Source: Planctomycetales bacterium
GTDB lineage: Bacteria > Planctomycetota > Planctomycetia > Planctomycetales > Planctomycetaceae
Length of the DNA: 64,000 bases
Direction of reading: 5' to 3'
Assembly: GCA_026400835.1 (NCBI GenBank)
Contig: JAPLOA010000054.1
Location: forward strand, 62,001 to 126,000
Under the pieces are notes generated by a model. That model was not told where the DNA came from, did no database searches, and saw only the letters and a list, made by a program, of their open reading frames with translations. Positions 29,938-38,169 of the stretch are shown here, piece by piece. The position numbers and the translations under genes are program-made. How positions within the stretch are numbered: position 1 is the first letter of the stretch; the number at the start of each line of letters is the position of its first letter.

Positions 29938-30894
29938 ATGACCCGTCGCAAGCGACCTCCGGAAGGTCGAACCTTCGCGGTCTCAACATTTCGGGATCCG
30001 GCGTCATGGCAGAATAGCTTCCTGAGCTATCTCGATGCCGAATGTGGTATGGCGAAGAACACGATTGACGCCTACAGACGAGATCTCGATCGATTCTTCG
30101 GCTGGAACAGAGATCACGCCAAGGTTGGCGTACACGACATTGGCGTTCCCACGATTACCGCGTTCCTGGAGTTTTTGCAGACGCTGAATCTGGCCGCCAG
30201 CAGTATCGGGCGTAACCTCGTCGCCATTCGCATGTTTTTTCGCTACCTCATGCTGGAAGGAATCGTCGCTGAAAGCACCGTGGATCTTGTGAGTTCTCCC
30301 AAGCTGTGGGAACGCCTGCCCAAAGTGCTCAGTCCAGACATGGTCGACGCTCTGCTGCTCGCGCCGCTGGGTTCCGTGGACCGCTATTACCGTCGAGATC
30401 GCGCTTTGCTGGCTGTGATGTATGCTACGGGTTGTCGAGTTTCCGAAGTTGTGGGAATGCGTTCGCAGGATATTCATCTGGAGGAGAACTACTGCCTCTG
30501 CACTGGCAAGGGCAATAAGCAACGCATCGTTTCGCTGAATCCGGTCGCTTCAGATGCGATCAGAAAGTATCTCGAACTGGAACGCCCGGACCTGGTTGTT
30601 GTTGCCGGAAATGATCCCGGCTATCTGTTTCTGACTCGCAGCGGACGACCGCTCAATCGCGAGTCTGTCTGGTCACTGGTGCAGCGCTATGCCAGTCGAG
30701 TCGGCTGCGGAGCTGAAGTAAGTCCTCACACTTTGCGTCACAGCTTTGCCACGCATCTTCTCGCCGGCGGCGCAGATATCCGAGCTTTACAGGAAATGCT
30801 GGGCCACTCCAGTATCCGCACAACTCAGGTCTACACGCACGTTGAACACAGCCGCCTCAAGGCGATTCACAAACAGTGCCATCCTCGCGGTTGA
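29938..30894 (+). CDS. xerD: XerD/XerC-type tyrosine recombinase
   Basis: Xer recombinases resolve chromosome dimers at dif. The 318-residue product has the N-terminal SAM-like DNA-binding domain (SYLDAECGMAKNTIDAYRRD) and the C-terminal catalytic domain with Arg167 (ATGCRVSEV), Lys in GKGNKQRIV, His264 and Arg267 (SPHTLRHSFATHLL), His290 (GHSSIRTTQ) and Tyr299 (VYTHVEH). This full set and the length of about 300 match chromosomal XerC/D and not integron or phage integrases. The ATG at 29938 has ACAGGAG seven bases upstream. No second Xer is in the window; the XerD label against XerC is by general resemblance. Confidence 0.93.
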   Translation: MTRRKRPPEGRTFAVSTFRDPASWQNSFLSYLDAECGMAKNTIDAYRRDLDRFFGWNRDHAKVGVHDIGVPTITAFLEFLQTLNLAASSIGRNLVAIRMFFRYLMLEGIVAESTVDLVSSPKLWERLPKVLSPDMVDALLLAPLGSVDRYYRRDRALLAVMYATGCRVSEVVGMRSQDIHLEENYCLCTGKGNKQRIVSLNPVASDAIRKYLELERPDLVVVAGNDPGYLFLTRSGRPLNRESVWSLVQRYASRVGCGAEVSPHTLRHSFATHLLAGGADIRALQEMLGHSSIRTTQVYTHVEHSRLKAIHKQCHPRG

Positions 30895-30902
30895 TGGGTG
30901 TC

Positions 30903-30935
30903 TTTCCGAGCGGACCATCGGTCTGCGTTCGGAAA
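30903..30935 (+). terminator. hairpin just after xerD
   Basis: TTTCCGA (30903-30909) pairs with TTCGGAAA (to 30935) and the inner CGGACC pairs with GGTCTG, giving an imperfect stem starting eight bases after the xerD stop. There is no T run, so efficiency as an intrinsic terminator is uncertain. Confidence 0.4.
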
Positions 30936-31159
30936 CGCTACGCCTGCTTTGACAGCGGCCTGCAGATTCGCCACCTTTCTTCTCATGCCATTAAGCCGGG
31001 CTGTTGACACGATCTGTTCTTCATCTGGCACAGATCGAGAACGGTTTCGTGTTGCATTATTCTCTGGCCGCGACACTGACACCACTCTCACGGTACAACG
31101 TGAGCTTCACTCGATTGAAGCTGCACTGCTCAATCGTCTTTTATCCTGGACTTTTCTTC

Positions 31160-31852
31160 ATGACACCACAACAAATGCAGGCCTTGATTTCTCAGTCATT
31201 CACCTTGCAGCCTCTGTCGCGAGCGGAAAAGGTGACTCTGGCAGAACAGCTTGCTGCGGGTCTTCCTGACGCGTCGGAAATTTCCGTTCTGCGAAGCCAG
31301 CTATTTCGCAAGGCTGAAGCCGCAATCAACGCTCAGAACATGAATGAGATTCTGCGATGGCTGGAAGACATGATGCGGCTGCTGGAACGCTTCGATGATG
31401 AGAAGTCGAACGGAACCGTGGAAGCATGGTTTAGTCCAAAGGCGGACTGCCCCGGGAGAATCCGCTCCTTCCTGGCTCAGGCGAAAAGTACGGTCGACAT
31501 TTGTGTGTTCACGATCACCGACGACCGACTCACCGCGGCTGTTCTGGAAGCCCATGCACGCGGAGTCAAAATTCGAATCATCACCGACAACGACAAAGCA
31601 GCTGATCTGGGCTCAGATGCTGATCGATTTCTTGAGGCCGGCGTTCAGTTGCGAGTCGACCGGACCCCATATCATATGCACCATAAATTCGCGGTTGCTG
31701 ACAGGAGTTTGCTGCTGAATGGCAGCTACAACTGGACTCGCGGTGCCGCTGAGAGTAATGAAGAGAACTTTGTTATCACCGACGACAAAAAACTGATCTC
31801 CGCGTTCTCATCCACCTTCGAAGAACTTTGGGAAGAGATAAAGGGTGGCTGA
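31160..31852 (+). CDS. single-HKD phospholipase-D-like nuclease
   Basis: A 230-residue protein with one HKD motif: His174, Lys176 and Asp181 in HMHHKFAVADRSLLLNGSY, followed by NWTRGAAESNEENF. Proteins with one HKD motif (Nuc endonuclease, MitoPLD/Zucchini-type) form dimers with a shared active site and cut nucleic acid or phospholipid. The first 90 residues are helical, possibly a separate binding domain (QALISQSFTLQPLSRAEKV). No signal peptide is visible, so a cytoplasmic role is likely. The frame is open upstream to 31004, but the ATG at 31160 begins the ordered region. Function could be DNA repair or defence; nothing nearby decides this. Confidence 0.82.
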   Translation: MTPQQMQALISQSFTLQPLSRAEKVTLAEQLAAGLPDASEISVLRSQLFRKAEAAINAQNMNEILRWLEDMMRLLERFDDEKSNGTVEAWFSPKADCPGRIRSFLAQAKSTVDICVFTITDDRLTAAVLEAHARGVKIRIITDNDKAADLGSDADRFLEAGVQLRVDRTPYHMHHKFAVADRSLLLNGSYNWTRGAAESNEENFVITDDKKLISAFSSTFEELWEEIKGG

Positions 31853-31948
31853 AAGCGGTCGCCCGGGACGTCGTTAATTCTGTCGCTTAGCCTTCACCTG
31901 CGCTTTGCCTTCACCTGCATAGTCTGTGATTGAATGTCCGTGATTGAA

Positions 31949-31979
31949 TCGTTTAACGGCAAGCCTCAGGCGTCGGCGT
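31949..31979. repeat. half copy of the GTTTAACGGCAA...CAGGCG repeat
   Basis: TCGTTTAACGGCAAGCCTCA followed by GGCGTCGGCG matches the left arm of the inverted repeat at 1983-2007. The right arm is missing here. It lies in front of the glycosidase-like gene. Confidence 0.55.
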
Positions 31980-32003
31980 TCATTTGGATCAGAAAGTTGG
32001 CTC

Positions 32004-33263
32004 ATGTTCCATCGCGGTTTAATGATCATCGGGCTTCAGATAATACTCGCAGTATCGACGTCTCCGCTTCTTGCCGATGAGATCCCTTCGCCATCGCAGC
32101 CAGTCGAGACTCCGACAGGCGCACTGGTCATCACTGATCCTGCTCAGGTTCGTCTTGCGGCCAATGCGCCGTTCGTGGGTGTGCCGGTCAGAACGAAAGT
32201 TGCTCAGCGCTTCGAAATGTACAGTCCACGCACGGAGGAGGCCGTGAGAGAACTGAAGGAAATGGGATTCACGCAGGTGATGCTGGATCGCCCGAATCTC
32301 CATCAGGCGGCAACGGACGTCGGTCTGCCATTTGTTTTGGCGCATTGGTGGAATCAGGAGACAAAGCCGGAAGAGATTACGGCGGCTGTTGAGCGAGCAA
32401 AGCAGGTTGATCGATCACTGCTGATTGGTTTCAGCATCATGGATGAACCAGAGAGGAATTCACCGGATACTCCATTTGGTTACTACATTGACGTCTATGA
32501 AAAGCTTCGGCCACAGTTCGAGATTGAATTCCCGGAAACTCGCCTTGAGATCTCCCACTGGGGGCCGCTGGCCGAATGGACTGACCAGCATTACGAATAC
32601 TTCTCGTTCCTGTATGAAGCCGCCGATGTGATGCGAATCATGCCTTACCCGGATTTGGGAGAAGGGCCTCTCGATGATGTGTACTTCATGATTCGCCGAA
32701 CACAACGTCCGATGGAACTTGCGGGGCGAAGCCTGCCCCTCGTTGTGATTCTGCAGGCATGGATCCTGCCACCAAAGAATCAACTGCCGGAAATCGATGA
32801 ACTGCGAGTCATGACTTATCAGGCGATGCTCTCGGGTTCTGAAACCGTTTCGTTCTTCGATCACAATCCCGAAGTATGGCGACAAAAGGAAGGTTTCGAG
32901 TCCGGCTTTCGAGATCTGATGCGAGAAATCACAACGTTTGCTCGTCGCTACAAAGACTGGGACGTAGAGACTGTGATGTCCGGGGACAGCGTTTTGACAT
33001 CGATTCTGAAATCGCCGTCCGGAGAACGTCATCAAGTTGTCGTTAATACTCAGCGTATTGCAGTGAATGATCTGGCGGCTCTGGAAGTTCGTGAGGAATC
33101 GATGGAATCATCCCCGATTCTCCTCACCGGTCAATGCTGTCCTCAGCAATGCAACCCGGCCCACGACCATCCGTCGGCACGTATTGGCGTCCGGATCAGG
33201 TCTGCTCGCGCGCATAAAAAATCCTGCCGAGTGTTCGGCAGGATCAGGACTCATCGAAGATAG
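32004..33263 (+). CDS. secreted glycosidase-like TIM-barrel protein
   Basis: A 419-residue protein with a signal peptide (MIIGLQIILAVSTSPLLA) and a barrel-like body: ELKEMGFTQVMLDRPNL, VLAHWWNQE, LIGFSIMDEPERN and EISHWGPLAEW. The acidic IMDEPE segment resembles the acid/base region of GH-type barrels, but I cannot assign a family. The start at 32004 begins the signal peptide. The last 25 or so residues are basic and run through the terminator of the opposite rimI gene (33216-33244), so the natural stop may have been lost by a frameshift near 33120, where VREESMESSPILLTG gives way to a cysteine-rich, non-globular tail. Confidence 0.65.
   Translation: MFHRGLMIIGLQIILAVSTSPLLADEIPSPSQPVETPTGALVITDPAQVRLAANAPFVGVPVRTKVAQRFEMYSPRTEEAVRELKEMGFTQVMLDRPNLHQAATDVGLPFVLAHWWNQETKPEEITAAVERAKQVDRSLLIGFSIMDEPERNSPDTPFGYYIDVYEKLRPQFEIEFPETRLEISHWGPLAEWTDQHYEYFSFLYEAADVMRIMPYPDLGEGPLDDVYFMIRRTQRPMELAGRSLPLVVILQAWILPPKNQLPEIDELRVMTYQAMLSGSETVSFFDHNPEVWRQKEGFESGFRDLMREITTFARRYKDWDVETVMSGDSVLTSILKSPSGERHQVVVNTQRIAVNDLAALEVREESMESSPILLTGQCCPQQCNPAHDHPSARIGVRIRSARAHKKSCRVFGRIRTHRR
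33216..33244 (-). terminator. intrinsic terminator of the rimI-type gene
   Basis: Read on the minus strand, ATCCTGCCGA-ACAC-TCGGCAGGAT forms a perfect 10-bp stem followed by six T residues. It lies 30 bases beyond the stop of the acetyltransferase gene, which fits a Rho-independent terminator. Confidence 0.88.
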
Positions 33264-33273
33264 CCGGCGCTAT

Positions 33274-33837
33274 TTAAGCGGCGTCGTATTCCGAAATGCG
33301 GTTGTGAGGAATAAACGGAATCGTTGAATCTTCTGTCAGACAGTATCGCATGTAGTACGCATCTTCGCAGGTGTCGTCGTAGTGCTTACGCAGAACCGTC
33401 ACAGCGCGGAAGCCGTTGTTGGCAAAGAAGAGTTGCGCAGGAACATTCGTTTCGCGAACTTCCAGAACAATCTCGCGGCGTCGTTGTTGCGACAACTTGT
33501 CGACAAGTCGCTGAACCATCTGGCGACCGATACCGCCGCGACGAACTTCCGGTGCGACCGCAAAGTTCAGGATTCGCAGCATGGACTTATGGAGTTCATA
33601 AATCATGAACCCGACAATTTTGTGATCCAGCTCGGCGACGGTTCCGATGCAGTTGCGTTGACGCAGGCAGCAAAGAAATTCTTCCTCGGTCCACGGAAAT
33701 TGAAAGCTGCCCCGTTCGATGGATAACACTTCATCCATATCCCGACGAATGAGCCAGCGAATCTGAGTTCGCATGGCATCCGGAACCGGGGCCGTCGCAT
33801 TTGATGCTGGTTGTTGATTTGTTCGCTTCAATCCCAT
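33274..33837 (-). CDS. rimI: GNAT acetyltransferase, RimI-like
   Basis: RimI acetylates the N-terminus of ribosomal protein S18; related GNAT enzymes acetylate other amines with acetyl-CoA. The 187-residue product has the typical SIERGSFQFPWTEEEF start, the substrate strand VGFMIYELHKSMLRILNFAV, the acetyl-CoA loop VAPEVRRGGIGRQMVQRL and the later VRETNVPAQLFFANNGFRAV, all in RimI order. ATG at 33837 is preceded by ATGGAGG. A 15-residue polar lead precedes the domain. Monocistronic with its own terminator. RimI is the best guess among GNATs. Confidence 0.85.
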   Translation of the reverse strand: MGLKRTNQQPASNATAPVPDAMRTQIRWLIRRDMDEVLSIERGSFQFPWTEEEFLCCLRQRNCIGTVAELDHKIVGFMIYELHKSMLRILNFAVAPEVRRGGIGRQMVQRLVDKLSQQRRREIVLEVRETNVPAQLFFANNGFRAVTVLRKHYDDTCEDAYYMRYCLTEDSTIPFIPHNRISEYDAA

Positions 33838-34259
33838 TGCGGCCTCCATGCCGATGAGAAACGCCAAAAACTTCACGCGCTCGGATCCCGATCAGGAGTC
33901 AACCTGCTTCGGCTTTCAGCGACCGCTCAATCGCTTCAAGACCGCTTACTGAACACCTCATTGTGTTCGCCGCGGTGATCACCAACGATCTCGCCCTGGA
34001 AAGGCTTTGACGCCGGAAAGTCGGAAGTTAACAGAGTTCGAAAGTCGAGTCTATGTTGATGGCCGTCTCCTTAGGAATCCAGGGAAAATCCGTGATCATC
34101 GGAGAACCTCAGCGGCACTTTCTGCCGTGGCCAGGACTCTTTTCCCCACGCGACCCCAATATCCTGTGGCTCGGTGTTGCCTGCTTCCGGCAATCCTTCT
34201 CGAAGCGAGCAATCTCTGCGCCATCATTTCTGCGTTGGATTTAGTGGTTTCAATGTCAT
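33838..34259. other. degenerate region upstream of the fhc relics
   Basis: No intact gene. Rightward frames here are short and break often. It may be decayed fhcB sequence, since a recognisable fhcB piece follows directly, but I could not align this part to the family by eye. Confidence 0.4.
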
Positions 34260-34345
34260 CGCGGTCAAGCCAATCGCGGATACGGCAACGTTTCTGGTTC
34301 GGAAAATGTCGTCTCGTGCGCACTGAATATCCGTTTGGTGTGACG
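34260..34345 (+). pseudogene. fhcB: fragment of fhcB (formylmethanofuran dehydrogenase B-like subunit)
   Basis: From 34284 the frame reads GNVSGSENVVS, and after a one-base deletion (TGCGCACT in place of TGGCGCACT) RTEYPFGVT. This matches the RGNxAGAxNVxxWxTGYPFxV stretch near the C-terminal third of FhcB/FwdB. Sequence on both sides has drifted too far to follow. In intact operons fhcB precedes fhcA, as here. Only the relic is visible, so the subunit cannot be made. Confidence 0.65.
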
Positions 34346-34470
34346 TTGATTCTGAAGTTGATGACAGCTCAAGTGACTCTTGTTCTTACCACTGCTCCGG
34401 AAAACATCAATTCCGGGCCCGCTCCCCACCAGTTGTCTCAAGCAAACGGCCAATCACATCATCCCACCAT

Positions 34471-34880
34471 ATCAGGATCTCACGAGAAACGGTCTATGAT
34501 CCCGCCAATGGTGTCGATGGAGAAGTTCGTGATCTGTGGGGTCTCAACGGACTTATAGTCGCAGCACAAGCCGATCCCGCGTTGCGTCCTTCGCGCACGG
34601 TTGATGCGGTCGGCCTTGTGGTCATGTCGGGTGGGAACGATATGCAATTTCATATCGCCGGGCCCAGACGCCGATGTTACGATTTACACACCGCATGAAA
34701 ACAGGGAAATCGTGTTCGAAATGCCGCGCGTGATGGTCAAATCCGGCGAGGTGCTTGTCGAACAGGGGGAGATCCGCAAAACTCTCATCGAGAACTGTGC
34801 ACGTCAGTCCCGACTACGAGATTGAAGTCGAACCAGAAATTAAAGAATGGTTCGAAAAATACGAATCGATTCAGCGAAGA
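34471..34880 (+). pseudogene. fhcA: fhcA relic with large internal deletion
   Basis: FhcA is the amidohydrolase-like subunit of the formyltransferase/hydrolase complex. From 34471 one frame reads IRISRETVYDPANGVDGEV, then LVVMSGGNDMQFHIAGP, the normal N-terminus of FhcA/FwdA. At about 34661-34670 (GGGCCCAGA) it switches to GPDADVTIYTPHENREIVFE and VMVKSGEVLVEQGEI, which belong near the C-terminus. After another frame change come VHVSPDYEIEVEPEIKEWF and EKYESIQ, the end of the protein. Around 400 central codons, including metal ligands, are gone. The junction and at least two frameshifts make it non-functional. Confidence 0.8.
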
Positions 34881-35076
34881 AGCGACTCTGTGGATTTGAG
34901 CTGTCTCAGTGAATCGTGTGTGATCCCGACGAAGTGATTTGGCAAAGTTCCTGATGCCATATTTCTGCATGGGGTCCAGTTCAGGCAATGTCATATGTGT
35001 TTCGCAGGGTGGAACCAGTTCAGCGTTGGCCCACCGCAACTGTCAACGAAGAGACTGTCAATAAAGAGTGTGATTA

Positions 35077-35994
35077 ATGTCTGAGGTTTCAACAACATCT
35101 TTGCAACTGCATGGCGTCGAAATCATCGATACGTTTGCAGAAGCCTTTCCCATCAAGGCTGCGCGGTTGATCATTACCGCCGACAGTCTCAAGTGGGCCG
35201 TCACCGGCGCGACTGTGTTGTGTGGCAACGCAACCAGTGTGATCGCTTGTGATGTGGAGGCGGCTATTGAGCGAACGCTCACGGCTGAGGAAACTCCGGA
35301 TATGCGTCCGGGTGTTTCTGTACTGGTCTTTGGCTTCGGCACCGAAGCCCTTGGGAAAGCACTACAGGGACGCGTTGGTCAGTGTATCCTGACTTGCCCA
35401 ACGACAGCCTGTTACAACGGCATTCTGGATTGTCCCAGGGAAAAACAGATCCGCATCGGAGGCGGTATTCGCTATTTCGGAGACGGTTTTCAGGTTGCCA
35501 AGAAGTTTGATCATCGACGCTTCTGGCGTATTCCGACGATGGATGGAGAGTTCGTCTGCGAAGACTATTTCGGAACCGTAACCGGAGTCGCCGGAGGCAA
35601 CTTACTAATCTGCGGCACTGATTCATCGTCAGCGTTGCTGGCGACTGAAGCGGCCGTCGAAGCGATTGGAAGAGGCACTGACGTCGCGTTGCCGTTTCCT
35701 GGCGGGATAGTTCGTTCGGGCAGCAAAGTGGGTTCTCGTTATCCCAAACTGAAGGCCAGCACAAACGACGCCTATTGCCCGACATTACGAGGTGTAACCA
35801 GGACTGAACTGCCCAAAGATTGTCAGGCGGTTTATGAAATCGTTATCGATGGTCTCTCGTTTGAAGCCGTGCAGTCCGCAATGAAACGTGGGCTCCATGC
35901 GGCGGCAGCGTCGAAGAATGTTCTTCGTATCACCGCTGGCAACTACGGCGGAAAACTTGGTAAGCATCATTTCCATTTGAAGGATCTGCTCTAG
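35077..35994 (+). CDS. fhcD: formylmethanofuran--tetrahydromethanopterin formyltransferase
   Basis: Ftr/FhcD moves a formyl group between tetrahydromethanopterin and methanofuran in the oxidation of formaldehyde to formate. The 305-residue frame is complete and of family length. It shows IIDTFAEAFPIKAARLIITA at the start, ATSVIACDVEAAIE, TPDMRPGVSVLVFGF, CPTTACYNGI, AGGNLLICGTDSSSALLATE and GKLGKHHFHLKDLL at the end. ATG at 35077 follows AAAGAG. Its usual partners fhcB and fhcA directly upstream are broken and no fhcC follows, so it is an orphan here. It may still work if other subunits are encoded elsewhere. Confidence 0.9.
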   Translation: MSEVSTTSLQLHGVEIIDTFAEAFPIKAARLIITADSLKWAVTGATVLCGNATSVIACDVEAAIERTLTAEETPDMRPGVSVLVFGFGTEALGKALQGRVGQCILTCPTTACYNGILDCPREKQIRIGGGIRYFGDGFQVAKKFDHRRFWRIPTMDGEFVCEDYFGTVTGVAGGNLLICGTDSSSALLATEAAVEAIGRGTDVALPFPGGIVRSGSKVGSRYPKLKASTNDAYCPTLRGVTRTELPKDCQAVYEIVIDGLSFEAVQSAMKRGLHAAAASKNVLRITAGNYGGKLGKHHFHLKDLL

Positions 35995-36117
35995 CCGGCT
36001 GAAGTGTTCAACGCAGAACCGAATCGCCGCCGGAATGGTGATCCGTGTGTTGGGGACATACTCCGTTTTGAGCTCCGCAATCCGGAGCCCGATTTCCACT
36101 CCGGCCATCAGACGCCG

Positions 36118-36304
36118 GAAAGACCCACAGCGTGACCAGAGACGTGTAGTTCCTGTCCTTCCAGCACGTATCAACCTTTTCAAACGCGTGAGTGATCGTT
36201 TCGACCGTCGAAACGTTGGTGAAAGGCAGCTTGCCATCCTGAAGAAATTGCCGTCTAAGGAACCTGAACTGCCGCGATGTTCGACCGTGACTGAAGCTTT
36301 CCAT
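36118..36304 (-). pseudogene. N-terminal fragment of an IS4-type transposase
   Basis: The minus-strand frame from 36304 reads FLRRQFLQDGKLPFTNVSTV, then ITHAFEKVDTCWKDRNYTSL and VTLWVF. This is the start of a group of IS4-family transposases common in planctomycetes (QLLQDGGLPFTDV...WRDRIYTPLVTLWVF). After WVF the similarity ends and the frame is lost, so none of the DDE catalytic residues remain. No terminal inverted repeats were identified. It lies 120 bases beyond fhcD and may be the agent of decay of the fhc locus. Confidence 0.7.
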
Positions 36305-36858
36305 CCCTGGCCTCCTTGCCGTTTATGGTGCCGTTGCAGGCAACATTATACTCAGGAGTGGGGTGTCGCCGTATGTTGTTGTGATTCAACAACCTGCGTG
36401 ATAATTAAGTTCTGTTCGTCGATGTGACCGGCGCGTCGAACGCCTTGGTGCGAACTCGCGTGGGTCGGTCTCACATCGGTCTCACCGACGCGGGTTAGTG
36501 ACATACTTCACCTGATTTACTTGTCGGACCGGCTGTCTCCTCGAATTCATAGACCGTACGGCTTTCATTATATCAGGAAAAGCGTGGCACGAATGCCCGA
36601 TCACAACTCCCGGGTCTGCTGAGAAACGATCCGAATACCATTTGTGGATAAAGGAATTGACCGGTTCATACAAACGGTGTTGACTTGATGGAGATCGGCG
36701 TACAAATCGGACCCGCTTCGGGAGAAAGATCGACGCGTAAAACGCACCCATTGCATCGGACCGCAGAATCTGCCTGCTTTGCGGGCAGCTGCAAGGTCAA
36801 GGATGGTGACGAGGCGGAGAAATCGTTGTCGCCGAACAGTGCTGTGAAGACACAGACT
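36305..36858. other. non-coding region between the IS fragment and the DUF1552 gene
   Basis: A 554-base stretch without a credible gene. It could hold the end of the long leftward operon, but I see no strong terminator directly beyond 36859. Long plus-strand frames that start here are the reverse-strand shadow of the DUF1552 gene. Confidence 0.45.
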
Positions 36859-38145
36859 TCATCCTCGGCTCAACTCCAGCCCCGTCAACGTCCCCGTACT
36901 TGTACCGAACTTGTCGGCTTCGATGCCGAGTCCCTGGAGCATATTGACAAACAAATTGCACAATGGCGGAGGGCTGTTGGCATCGAAGGCCAGGTGCTGG
37001 CCGTGTTGGAAGCCACCCCCAGCAACCAGAACAGGGAGATTCTTCGTCGAGTGACTGCTGCCGTCGCCCAGGTTGCTGCCAAGGAAGACCGTCGTGCGAT
37101 CGAGCAGACTGCTACTGCCTTCCTGCGATTGCCTGAGCTTGGCGAGCAGGTCGCGCACGGTCTTCATCGTTTCCAGTTCGACGATTTTAAGTTGCTCGAG
37201 TTTGCTCGGATCCTTGCCGTGGTGGGAGAGGTCGTGATGACCGAGCGACACACCTTTGATCGGTGGAGCAAAGCTGGAACCGGCAAGCATAATTGTGATC
37301 AGCCTGGTCGAGTCGGTTTGGATCGCCAGGTGGCTAAGATCGAAGAGCAGTCGCGTGCGGCCGATGAGGTCGGCGGCGTTGGGAATGTCTTTGGGGGGCT
37401 CGACAGTCACCTTAGGCTTCGGTTTCTTCGCCCAACTTTCATCAATGACCATGCGCTGCTCAAGTGCGCGAACGCTGGAAAGGTATTCATCCAGTTTGTC
37501 GCGGTCTTCGCTGCCGAGGTCCGAACGCAACGAATTGGCTTGATCACTGACGTCATCCAGAATGCTGCGCCCGTCTTCGAGACGACGAATCTGCTCCTGC
37601 ACATCTTCCGCCTTGCCTTCAAGGAACAAGCGGGCGAAGACTCTGGACGGTGAATTGTCGGCGGCGATCAATGCGCCGCTGCGAGTCCACGACAGGCCGC
37701 CGGAACCTTCACCGGATAAGGCAAGGCTGGAGAAACGCGTCCGGGTGCCGATGTGATCTGCGGCAAATTGGTCGAGCGAGATCGTATTGCGGAAGCCCGG
37801 TCGCCCTGCACCCGGCGCTCCTGTAAGAAAGCTGGCCGAGGCTTGATGCGCAAAGCTCGACCCCATGCCTGCATGTGCTAACCCTGAGATGACGGTAAAC
37901 TCATCGCGGTAATCCTTCAGAATGTCCAGGTAAGGAGAGAGTTCGTAATCCTTACCCGACTGCGTTGGGAAGAAATTGTCGGGATGCAATCCGAGTGGTG
38001 CACAGATGCAGATCATCCGACGTGGCGGTTGCCTGTCGCTGGAAGCTCCGGAAGCCCCCGTCGTGTCATCAGCGAAGGCATTGAGCCACGGGAGTGCAAG
38101 CGAGATTCCCGTGGCGCGAATGAAGGTACGGCGGCGGATGTTCAT
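36859..38145 (-). CDS. DUF1552 secreted protein
   Basis: DUF1552 proteins are found nearly always beside DUF1592/DUF1588 haem proteins in planctomycetes and relatives; their reaction is not known. The 428-residue product has a twin-arginine-like leader (RRRTFIRATGISLALPWLNAFA), then RRMICICAPLGLHPDNFFP, HAGMGSSFAHQASASFLTG, SLDQFAADHIG and VFLGSNLGDGSSHSTKNLPV, where conserved H, D and N could bind metal. ATG at 38145 is preferred over a GTG six codons upstream. It is the last gene of the leftward series, 24 bases after the DUF1592 gene. Confidence 0.88.
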   Translation of the reverse strand: MNIRRRTFIRATGISLALPWLNAFADDTTGASGASSDRQPPRRMICICAPLGLHPDNFFPTQSGKDYELSPYLDILKDYRDEFTVISGLAHAGMGSSFAHQASASFLTGAPGAGRPGFRNTISLDQFAADHIGTRTRFSSLALSGEGSGGLSWTRSGALIAADNSPSRVFARLFLEGKAEDVQEQIRRLEDGRSILDDVSDQANSLRSDLGSEDRDKLDEYLSSVRALEQRMVIDESWAKKPKPKVTVEPPKDIPNAADLIGRTRLLFDLSHLAIQTDSTRLITIMLAGSSFAPPIKGVSLGHHDLSHHGKDPSKLEQLKIVELETMKTVRDLLAKLRQSQEGSSSLLDRTTVFLGSNLGDGSSHSTKNLPVLVAGGGFQHGQHLAFDANSPPPLCNLFVNMLQGLGIEADKFGTSTGTLTGLELSRG

Positions 38146-38169
38146 GGTTGAGCTCGGTTTCACTAAAGA

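Noticed and set aside
31004-31032. TTGACA before the phospholipase-like gene as a promoter
   Set aside because: No AT-rich -10 box at 16-18 bp spacing.
34007-34558. 183-codon plus-strand frame across the fhc relics
   Set aside because: It crosses the fhcB and fhcA remnants in a frame that does not match either for most of its length; the relics explain the open frame.
36685-37653. Long plus-strand frame of 322 codons
   Set aside because: It is the reverse-strand shadow of the DUF1552 gene, which has clear family motifs and a leader peptide.
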